This document shows positions 50,001 through 61,500 of a DNA stretch of 64,000 nucleotides, piece after piece. Source of the DNA: Pomacea canaliculata (lineage: Eukaryota > Mollusca > Gastropoda > Architaenioglossa > Ampullariidae); assembly GCF_003073045.1 (NCBI RefSeq), contig NC_037602.1:10216464-10280463 (forward strand), given 5' to 3'. Below the pieces are notes generated by a model. It was not told where the DNA came from. It made no database searches and saw only the letters and a list, made by a program, of their open reading frames with translations. Position numbers and translations under genes: made by a program. Position 1 is the first letter of the stretch; each line of letters opens with the position of its first letter.

Positions 50001-50802
50001 CGAATTGAAGCAACAGAGAGACAGAGAGAACAAGAGAGATCAAGAATGGAAGGTAAAGCTTTTGACAGCTTTTATGTGACCCGTCACCTCGAAATGAGGG
50101 AAATGGAGAAATTCAAACGCTGTTTCGGTGCCATTTGCCTGTCAGAACCCCATTGTGATATACATTGTTAGAGAGCCTAGAGTCTGTATTTTCAGTCGCA
50201 TTAAAGATTGATTTAAATATTAAAAAATTAAAAGATTTGTCTGCAAAAGTTTAGGGGTAAACACTTGTCTTTGATTTAACCCTAACCCCCACCCCCCAAA
50301 AAAATACTGTCCAAGCTATCAAGGAGTTCCTTTAGTTTTGTTTTTAGTAAATGTGACTTTACCCGCTGACGATTACTTTTGTTGATGTTTACAGGCCAGA
50401 TGAGACTAAGTGATGTAATGGCCAATGCTTTACGGGAGGAAAACCAACAGCTACAGACGAGAACGGCTATTATTGAGAGACAGAAATACGTATTAGAAGG
50501 TAGACTTAAAGAGCCTGATCGTTATAAATGCATCCAAATACCGTCATGTGATATTTACACATATATATTTAAACAATAAAAATTAACCTTTTCTGTTTAA
50601 CGTCTTAATACATTTTGTAATATCCCCATTGTCGGGGATAATTTCAAGAAAAATATAAAAATAGTTTAAAGTACACAGGGAGATTATAGTCCTCCATCTT
50701 TCAACTGTCACAGAACAGGTCAAGGCCGCAAGGGAAGAGGCACTAACCCTCGGCATTCAAGTTGCAGCGGCAGAGACTGCTCTCAGAGAACGGAATGGAT
50801 AA
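47031..50802 (+). CDS. Coiled-coil gene 3, nine exons, complete (258 aa)
   Basis: Exons: 47031-47106 (ATG; MDPEGRGPSLDEAVG), 47702-47797, 48125-48217, 48428-48514, 48777-48839, 49168-49272, 49990-50052, 50395-50499 and 50714-50802 (stop TAA). All eight introns are phase 1, all junctions are GT/AG, and the total of 777 nt stays open. Exon sizes include 63 nt twice and 105 nt twice. The product is coiled coil from the second exon to the end (DEEIDELRSQLRQIR; EELSQEVSQLRQTNTSL). The final exon (EQVKAAREEALTLG... RERNG, stop) is homologous to the last exon of gene 4 (AQVGQGEAALEGV... RPRNE, stop) and to the EQVSQLETAVDGA exons of gene 2. It lies on the opposite strand from the other three. No known family was recognised; it is probably a soluble intracellular protein. 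Confidence 0.88.
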
Positions 50803-52526
50803 CTACTTGGTAGACCTTACCCTCTGGAGCAGTTCACCAGTAAAAAATAATGAAACAAAAATCCTCTTTCTTCATCTATTTATAATAGGTTTATGTGGTA
50901 CCTGAAGCTGTTACCTCCTTTTCCCCCGAGGTCGAAGTAGTGGGAGGCAACTTCTCTGCCTTTTGAGCTCAAGATTTTAAATTTGGTGTACATTTGTACT
51001 GGTTTAAATGTTGCTTAGCGAAGTGTTATTATTTTTATTTGCTTGATCAATTTTATTGTTTGATTAAGCCTTATTTCAGATATCTTTCATTCCCATTATT
51101 TTTTTATAATATATATAATTTGTTTTGAATGCGGGTTTTACCTGTCTTAAATGTTTCCATTTTTAGTAAATATTTTTAACGATATAAACATACAGCACAG
51201 ACGCTTCCTATAATATGATGTATTAACACTGCGCACAGTAGAAGAGGAGAAAGATTCAGCCCACCTAAGGTAGAATCTTGTACCTCCATAAACGACATCA
51301 GGGTAGTCGCGTGTAAACATTTTCTTAGTTGGAAAAAAATGTTTGTTTGCATAATCCTTTTTCTTTACAAAAACCAAGGATTTGGTCAGTGATTCTTTTA
51401 TTTTACAGTTTAGAAGCACGAAATAAATCATGTATTACAGCATTTTCAAGACTTCTTGTATATTGAACGAAACAACAAATTCGTTATTGAGAAAACCCTT
51501 GTATATTGAAAGGTAATTGTGTGTTAAATTCATTAATTTTACTTTTAAGATGTGAGGATCTCTTCACATGCACACACCATCACATTCTGTCTACAGACAT
51601 TTGTAGTGAAGTCTTTATTAAGAAGTCTTTATTAAGATATATCGCTACTCTCTTCATTACGGTGAACCTGTGTACAATTATATTTAAAAAGCAAAAAAAC
51701 ATAACACTTCATTTCCATCATTAAGCATCTCATGTCCTTCACCTGTTTACCTTGATATCTAGTGTTGTTTAACTTGAAACCTTTTTACTCGAACTGAGAT
51801 AACAATCATGGAGAAAATCATAAGGTGTCACTAGAAATCATTATTGTTGAACTACGATAACTATGATATCACTACAAATAATTGTATATGAAGAAAATGC
51901 AGAAAGCATAATAGAACACTTAAGATTTTGTACGGGAAATGCAGATATTAAAATCTCAAATGCACGTGTTTACTATGTAAAAAAGATTGCAAACAGGATT
52001 TAAAAAAAATAAATAAAAAATAAAAATAAAATAATAATAACAACAAAGTAGTGACATGATCGCATAAAAACGTAAAGTATTTTGCTCTGAATCCTACATT
52101 TTTGCTCTGAATCCTACATTTTTGCTCTGAATCCTACATTTTTGCTCCAATTCCTGATTTTTATCTGGAAAAACCAAAAATACAAGTTTCCGTGACTCCG
52201 TAAAGATTACTGTGGAGTTTTTGGAAACTGTGAAAAGTGTGGCTGCTGCCTGACGCGCGTATGAACACGAGCGACCCAGAACATTAAATATTCGAAAAAA
52301 ATCTAGCAGAATAAATAAAATAAATTAAGTGTCTATTCCTTTTGTTTAGTGGAATAGAAATATTATATTACGTGTAGATGACAATTAGAGCTGAATTCAT
52401 TTAAAATATTGTAGGCCTAAGGAGTGGAAGAAACAGCTGTCGCTTTTGTTAAGAAAAATAAAATACAAAGCCTAATCTCTACCAGGCGATGATATCAGTC
52501 AACGTATTCCTCTGACATCGATGAAG
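50803..52526. other. Interval between convergent genes 3 and 4; no gene seen
   Basis: Genes 3 and 4 face each other here, so this should contain both 3' UTRs. Open frames are short and unsupported. A 20-bp tandem repeat lies at 52081-52158. Confidence 0.55.
52081..52158. repeat. 20-bp tandem repeat, 3 exact copies plus a partial
   Basis: The unit is TTTGCTCTGAATCCTACATT. Three identical copies are followed by a diverged fourth. Confidence 0.95.
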
Positions 52527-55500
52527 TTATTCGTTCCTTGGGCGAAGCACTTCCTCCAGTTCCTTGTAATGGGAGCGCACTCCCTCGAGGGCAGCCTCCC
52601 CCTGGCCGACCTGAGCTGAAAGACAAATAGTTGAACAAAGAGTACAGCTTTGCTTGACATAAACATATGATATTTATAGTTTAGAAAAGATTAAAAATAT
52701 GCTACTGAATTGAAACCTGCTAATAAAGTGTTATGTCATTGCCCTCTCATGCCCTGGCATTGTACAGGTAAGATGGCAGTGGGGCAAGAAAATAGTCAGC
52801 CAATGAACATAAACACATTTAAAAGTGAAATGAAGTCAGTGTCAGACACCTTACATATTTTCAAACCGATTATTTATATTTTTGTTACGCTTGGTATTTC
52901 TTTATACCCGGGTACAAAGCGACCGAATGAATGATTCAGGAGCAAGACAACTCTGAGACAGGTCTGATGTGCTAACAAGAACTGGGAGGAGTAGATGAAT
53001 TATGTAACTGCTGCTGGCGTGCGTTTCATATTGTTACAATTATGTATGTGTTTGTGGGTATAGCTGTAAGTTTCATATTTTCTGCGGGATTTTTGCTAGT
53101 TCTCATCTCGTGCTGCTGCAATAATTTTGTCACGTGATCACACGAGGTCTTGTCTTTTTTGTAGGTTGGTTTCTAGCCCCGCGATGATGAGTCGATCTCT
53201 TTTTTTGTCTGATTGAACAAAAAGTAGTTTGCATTTGCTGAACCCTATTTACACAAAGCACTGAGTATAACTGTTTAATTAACTATTATGGCCACTAGCC
53301 ACCCATACATGAAAACCCATCTGCTGGTGTGAAATATAGCAAAATATATCTGGGTTGTTTTGTGTGTACATGAGTTGGTAAAAAAAAGTCTTTGAAAGTA
53401 CAAATGAAAAAAGAGAATGGGAAGTACATTTAAGACCCTTGTTTTGCATATTTTGATTGTCCTAGCCCTCGCTTTTGCTCCTGACTTTCTACAACATGTA
53501 TGTGATGTATGTATGCATTCTCCTTTCCTAAAGACATGTCAATTGAGGAAATGTTGATTTGTTACTAAGCGCTACAACTACTCACACTCTCATAATCCCA
53601 ATTTTACTTGTAAATCTCTTTTATAGTAGAAAAATTGTTACCATAAAAAGCTTTCCTGAAGTATCTGATCTGAATAGGCTTGTCAGACACAATATACAGT
53701 GTGACAAACCCAGCAATCAAGATGGGTTCAAACAGTGTAACTATAAACACTACTTCCGAAGCATAAATGGTTATAAATGGTTCATAAAAGGTTCTCTTTA
53801 GTCATTTTTAAGACTTTTGAATACAGAAGGATGTGCATTGGAGTGATGAACACTCAGAGAACAAAGATCAAAGGTTACCACCTTCACCTGCTTTCCACTG
53901 TGTCTCCTTCAGATTGAGCTGATTACGAATTTGTTTGTTGGTTTCTCGGAGCTGAGCGAGTTCCAGACTAACGGAGTTGATATCGTCTAATGCTGGTAGA
54001 CAGAAAGGTTGTTCATGGACATCTGTGATTTTCTTCATAAAAAATATCAGTCGACATGTAATATAATTACAATTTTCGTATTGAAAAATTTAAATATTAT
54101 AGTTTTAAAGAAACTGAAATGCATAGAATTAAATTAAAACGGTTGTGTACCCTCTAAACATCGTAAGTATTCTTCAGTCTGCGCCTTTTCGCTTCGAAGC
54201 TTAAAGATAACATCTGCAACAGAAAAGATGCTGAAGGTTCAAGGCTAGATATTTGATTACAATCAACTCCACCTGCAATCACAAGAAATTTGCAGGAAAA
54301 GAAAAATCATATAAACTGTTTAAGACTTCATCTGGTAAGACCAGAAAGCTTTCACCGGAAAGAAAAAAGTCAAGATTTGCTAAAATGTCGTTTAGAACAC
54401 ACGAAACAGAATTATATAAAGCTTAATGCATCTGATACCTTCAAATTCCTTTTTCTCTTTTTTCCATTTCATCTCTTCTGCTTCAATGTTATTTGTTCTA
54501 TCTTAAAACAAAGAAAAGATTTGCTGATCAAATTACGAGACATGTTAGTAAACACTGTAATAGGAGGAAAAGTATTTATGTTTGTAGACAATAGTAACAT
54601 TAAACAAGTTAATTATGTCGAGGTCATTATGTCAGCGTTTTGCACAATAATGTTAAAAGTATTTTGGAGATGATAGTGAAAGCTCATTACTCATCAACTG
54701 CACACACAAGGAGTGTAACAACTGCCGTACAACATCACAAAACTCACCTTGTTTCTCAGTACAGGTCGCTTCCAGACTTGAAAGTTTCTGCATCATTTCC
54801 TCTTTTTGTCTCATCTCCTCATCAAACTGGTTTTGAAGCTCTTGGAATTTGTCTGAGGTAAAACAACGGCAAAGAAACTGTACTTGAAAAAAAGTGTGAA
54901 GTGTAAATTTTCTAGTAAGATTTTCTTCCGCTGGCTAAAAATATACTTCTACTTATGTTGGAAAACACAATTACTTATCCGGAGTTTAAAATATCTTTCC
55001 AAATTTTATTACTTTAAGATTATGTAGGAATGAAAATACGAAAACTTGAATCTGACAAAGATTGATAAAGTTAGCCTGGTTACTGAGGCAACTTTTGTTA
55101 ATTTTGTTAACTTTTTTATAAAGGTTTTATTAGTCCTTGAAATATAAAAAGTGTTTCTTGGGGGACAGCTACACGAATTTGAAGGTGTGTACAGTAGTCG
55201 CATGAAAGTAAATTCTATCAGGCATTAAGAAGTAAAGGGCTGATACCTTTAGATTTATTTTTCTCCTTTTCCCATTTCAGCTTTTCTTCTTCAAGGCTTT
55301 GTACTTTAGCTTAAAACAAAGAAAAGACATTGCTGTTCAATTTGAACACTTGAAATATTTCAAAATAATGATCACATGAGATATTGACATTTAAGTGTTT
55401 GTATTTTCATGTTGAGTGTAGCGGCTTCCTGCTCGCACGACTACACTTGCGTTGAATGAGAAAATAGAAATTTAGCTGAGATACTCACCTGACAGCAAAC

Positions 55501-58500
55501 AAAATTATTCTTATTTTTGCTGTAAAACTAATCACATAAACTGCTTAAGTCATCAGCTGATAAGACTAGAAAGCTTTCAATTGTAAAGACAAAGCCAATA
55601 TTTGTTTATTTTAAAATTATATAACTTTATACAAATGTTATTTACATTATCAAACATGCACAACGATCAGGTAAGATTAACTGTTTACTTTACTACATAA
55701 ATTAACAGCAAGCGTAAGGATATAGATGTCAAATTCTATGAATGCAATAAGTTGTTTGTAGGATAATTGTATTGGGAATCCGTGTGTGTTAGTATGGAAC
55801 GGGCGTCAGTCACCTTTGGCGCTGATTTCATGTCAGTAATAAGAACTGACGACTGTAAAATCCTAATTTTATAAAGGTTTATTCATGCTGGAAAAATCAA
55901 ATGTGTTTCTTGTGGGACAGCTACACGAATTTGAAGGTGTGTACAGTAGCCGCGTGAAAGAGTGAATTACAAACTGCTCAAGTAAGAAGTAAAGAGCTAA
56001 TATCTTTATATTCATCTGTCTCCTTTTTCCATTTAAGCTTTTCTTCTTCAAGGCTTTCTATTTTGGCTTAAAACAAAGAAAACACATTGCTGTTGAAGTT
56101 AGTAGATAACTTCATTAGTCTGCTAGTGATGAGAGGTCTACACGCCATTTATAAGTCTAGAGTACTCCTATAATTCTATTTTATTGATAAAACTTTTGTT
56201 GTCCTTCACTTTTCAGGGACCTGCTCTTGAAAGAGACGCTTTGCTTTTTTGCGCACGAATCTACTATTTAAATAACTAATCAAAACTTAGTTAGTGTGTG
56301 ATCTATGGATGTTACAAACTATAACACAAGTAGGCAAGAGCGAGATATTGCAATTAGTCTCAAGATTTCAAATTGTTACATCATGTGATCAACATATACT
56401 GTACTTACTGAAAAAGTAAAGCAACAAAAAAAGTAAAAGGACTCCACTGTTGTGATCGTTATTATGCAAGATAAAACAGTATCATACCATTTGCAAGTTT
56501 ATGAATTTCAGTCTCACACTTTGTATGTTCAGCACAAAGATTTTCACTGTGACAGAAAGTAAAATATGACATTAAATTGTAATTTTAAATGATAAAAACA
56601 ATTTTTAAATTAGTGTAAAATTGTGTGCCTATAGATATATTTTGATACTCAAGAGTTCGTAACACTCCTATAGAAGGAAAAGAACAGTTTATGTTTGTGC
56701 ACAATAGTGACAGTGAACAGTTTAATGATGTTGATGCCATGACAAATGTTTTGATAGATTTCCTAAAGTGTCAGTATTTAACTGTTTAAGACTTCATCTG
56801 ATAAGACCAGAATGCTTTCAACAGAAAGGAAAAAGTCAAGATTTGCTAATTTTTCAGTTATCCAATAGCTTATAAATGTCATTTACAACATACGAAACAG
56901 ATTTATATAAAGCTTAATACAGCTGATACCTTCAAATTCCTTTTTCTCTTTTTTCCATTTCATCTCTTCTGCTTCAAGGTTATTTGTTCTATCTTAAAAC
57001 AAAGAAAAGATTTGCTGATCAAATTAAGAGGCAGGTTAGTAAACACTGCAATAGGAGGAAAAGTACAGTTTATGTTTGTAGACAAAAGTAACATTAAACA
57101 AGTAAATTATGTCTAGGCCATTAGGTCACCGTTTTGTACAATAATGTTAAAAGTGTTTTGGAGATGATAGTGAAAGCTCATTACTCATTAACTACATACA
57201 CAAGGTGTGTAACAACTGCAGTACAACATCACAAGACTCACCTTGTTTCTCAGTACAGGTCGCTGCCAGACTTGCAAGTTCTTGCATCATTTCCTCTTTT
57301 TGTCTCATCTCCTCGTCAAACTGGTTTTGAAGCTCTTGGAATTTCTCTGAGGTAAAACAACGGCAAAGAAACTGTACTTGAAAAAATTGTGAAGTGAAAA
57401 CTTTATAGTAAGATTTTCTTCCGTTGTCTCAAAATATACTTCTACTTATGTTGGAAAACACAATTACTTATCCGGAGTTTAAAATATCTTTCCAAATTTA
57501 TTACTTTAAGATTATGTAGGAATGAAAATACGGAAAACTCGAATCTGACAAAGATTGATGAAGTACTGGGGCAAGGTTGGTTAATTTTGTTAACTTTTTA
57601 CAATTTTTATAAAACTCACCTTGTTTCTCAGTACAAGTCGCTTCCAGACTTGCAAGTTCTGCATCATTTTTTTTTTGTCTCATCTCCTCGTCAAATGGTT
57701 TTGAAGCTCTTGAAGTTCTCTGAGGTAAACAATGGCAAAAAACTGTAACTTGAAAAAAAGTGTTAAGTGTAATCTTTCAAGTAAGAGTTTTCTTTGTTGG
57801 CTACATATATACTCCTACTTCTCATGTGGAAAACACACAATTACTTATCGGAGTTTAAAAAATGTCTTCAAATTTTCTAGCTATAAAATTATATTCAATA
57901 ATATTTGTCGCGTTCCACCCCACCTCGCCAGAAGCACGCGCACAGCCGCTCACACAGCGGCCAGACACGCACAGACACTCGGCCGGACGGCAGTCTACGA
58001 CTACCTCTCGAAACCCGTGCCGCACAAACCACGACAAAGACGGGAAAAACGATACAAGCACGCTGTTTACTGACAAGTATAACCACGCATACACATACAC
58101 CCACACACACACACAGAAAAAAACGGATCAAAAAATACCCCCACGAGCACCCGTCAAATAAATACAAAAACAACAGGGACTACCTCCCCGCCAAGAGTTA
58201 CAAATAAACACAAATACAGCAGAAAAAATGCTAAGAGCACTGCGACACAGCACAGTCAATGTCTGCTCAAGTGTTCAAAGAATCAGCGGAAACACAGTCT
58301 CTTCTACTCCAGCTGGCCCCCCTCCCTCCTCGCGTCCAGGTACGAGAGGTGGGTAGGCCGCTGTCACGTGAACCCCTGCTCGCGTCCTAACCCTGGCTGC
58401 GCCACCTAAGGCTGCCGCACACCCGCGCAGCGAGTCACGTGTTCACACGCCGATGAGATGACGTGGTACAGGTGGCTGGTTGACACAATGCGGATGAGAC

Positions 58501-61500
58501 GTCAACGACGAAGAACACATAGAGTCTGTCGAATACGATGAAGATGCGACATACGAAGACGTTGCAAAAATATGGCGAACAAGCAGAACAGATAAAAGCC
58601 GTAGAAAAAAAACAGTTCCTCCAATAAACAGCAGCTCTTCCACAACTGCACAGTTTCTAACACATATTCTAGCACACGTATAAGATGTGACCTTACAGCA
58701 CCGGTCCTAAAGCATACAAAGCCATTTAAATAAAAAACGGGTGCGCGCCACATGCGCTGCGACCCGCCAATACAAAAGCCATTCTAACCGGACACAAGTC
58801 TTACACTCCAAAAAAAATAATAAATAATAAATAAATAAAAAATCGTGAACACAGTCATTAACACATAAAGATCAACCCATTCACACTCCAATCCCAACTA
58901 AGGCCCCATAGACTGGAAACGCGTAGAACTCAAAGAAAATCGACTCTACTAACCCAAATCGGCTTGTGATGGTACCCGACGGTCAGCTGCCCTCCACAAC
59001 GGGAATGGCAGAAACTCTCCCGTGGAAGTCCGCGGACACTTTCCAAGGGAAGTTCAAACGTCCTGGGTAAAACGGCGCAGCCTACACTGCCCAAATGGCC
59101 TGGCCTCCCGCCGTCCTCTCAAACACAACACGCTCCTCTCTCCATCGAGCCCAGGTCAGAACTGCCACGAGGGACGCTGCTCTCTGGGGGTCACTTCCTG
59201 TCGCCCAGGGGCGTGACCAATCGTCAGCGCCCACGACACCAGCCCATGCCAAGGCGCGTGAACGCTTTTCACGCCAAACCTTGGACAGGGAGGGAGGGGC
59301 CTGACCAGTGCACCCAGAGCTCCACCGCAGCACCACAGCACTCAAGCTGACGTCACGTGTCGTAGCCAGAGCGTGACGTAAGACACGGCTACGGTCAGAG
59401 GAGAAGGCCTTGACCTTTCCCTGCACACTGTACAAAAAACAGCGTCAACCGTCGACTCTGTGAGCTGCCTTACTGAACAGGAGCGTCCCAGGCTGACAGA
59501 AGGGCCGAAATCGTGACACGCGACACATCCCCCCCTAAAGACAAAGCAACGCGAGTTAAACCCATTCGCGTGTCAAGATTACAGAAGAGCAACAGTCAAA
59601 AACAGTCAAAAATTGCAGTCAAAGCACCCATACTAAACCCCAAACACGGAACGACTGCGTAGGCTAAGCACAACCTAAAGAAACTCGACAAGAAAAATAT
59701 CAACATCGCTGACTACATAACTGACATCTTCATCCTCTACTGTTGAAGGCAACGGCCGCCTAAAAAGTATCAGGCGGGAGAGACCTGCTTAAGAAGTCAG
59801 CCTCTACATTATCCTCCCCCGCGATGGCTTTTATCCTCATGGGATACGCCTGGAGCTGCATCGCCCATCTAGCTAGCCTAGCACTACGGAAAAACTCAGA
59901 ATTCCCCCTCGAAAAGAAGAAAAAGTCGAAGCCGAGTGCAAAACGAGAACCAATCTGAATGCACGACGGCGAGGCCTCTACAGTCTCACAATACACCAAT
60001 CACCCTACGCGACATCTAAGAGAAACTGTCCGCAGAACCTAGCGAAACAGTTACGAGAGAATTGAAAAAACACAGACTCACTCACGCCCTAAATCCGTGA
60101 TACGTCTCAAACACCAATCCTAAACAGAACTCTCTACCGATCCAGACGGCCTGACGCGTTGCTTTCTGCTCCACGCAGAACGACGCCGGAGAATATGGAG
60201 CTGTTGCCAGGATACGTCCCATCCGGGAAGCACACAGCATCACACCCCAGAGACCTAATGCCCGCCAGGACCTGTCCCCATTCGCTTGAAGCGGTCTTGT
60301 GTCTCCTTCCTGTTTTGTTGGCTCCAGTAGATTCGCCTGTGCATATGTTACTTTTCCATGACGACTGGTTTCTGCCCTTTGCTGCACCTCATGTGGCGTC
60401 TCGTCGACTGAACACCCGTCCCCAGGGCTGCTACTGTCCCCCGCCTGCGGGGCGATTCCTCGATAGCTGGCCTCCGTTCGCGGGGAGTTCACGAACCCGC
60501 CCCCTGGGTGTTGCGCGCTGGCATGTGGCGCACCTGCACAATAGCGCGCACGTCTTTGTATAACGACGGCCAATAAAAATCATCCAGTATCCGTTGGGTC
60601 CTGTGGGCCCCGAGAATGTCTACACCGTCGGTGAGTCGTGCGCCATTTTGAGAACATCAGCCTTAGCGGAACTGGCACGACGCCTGCTCGTGTACAACTC
60701 CGTTGCCTCGGTGTATTGCGCCAGATAAGCCCCCTCCCTTGTTGAAAGGACACGACCCTGTCGCTGCACGGGCGGTCCGCCTTGATGGAGCCACGGTTCT
60801 ATTCCCGCAACTTTCGTCTGTGCTTTGCAGCATGCTTAACGCATGGGCATGAATTTCCAGCTTTTGTAGTGGAGCCTTTTCAGTTTCTGCGCTTCTCGAT
60901 CTGCATGCAGGTTTCACCGAGCGCAAGTTGCGTGTGCTCTTCGTATATCCGCACCTGTACTCTTTCCTTACTTCGTCGCATGGTTTCCTATAAGCACTCC
61001 TTCAATGAGATCGGGAAAAACGGCCGCCTCTACCTCACCAGAGTAGTACGGCGACTCCAGCCGGACGTATGCAAGAGGTACCCACTGCGTGCCCGTGATG
61101 CATAGCGCACCCTCGTTTCTGTGCGTGAGATCTTTCGGGGTGACTAGTACGCTGACACACAGTAGGTCAGCGCCCGTGTCCCGCACTGCAGAAACCTCGT
61201 GACCATTGAGGTCACCTGCATACGGAAGTCACAACAAGCGGAACGCCTACACCTTCTGTCCAGCAATGTTCCACTCCTCACCTCCTGGTCCACCGCCCTC
61301 ACGGTGCCAGAGTGATGGTACTCCCCAGGGCGACCTTGTCGTCGGAACTCTTGGGAGTTCGGACACTCTGCCCTGTAGTGCCCACTTTACCGCAATGGAA
61401 ACAGGCTTGTTTTCCTGCTTTTGGTCATCCGGGAAACGGGGCTCGCTCCGCCGTTCCTGCTGCTCGCTCTTCTGAGGACGGTGGTGGGTCCGTGCGATGG

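Noticed and set aside
59082-59435. 117-residue open frame near the LTR
   Set aside because: It lies inside the LTR of the fossil element; GC-rich sequence gives long chance frames.
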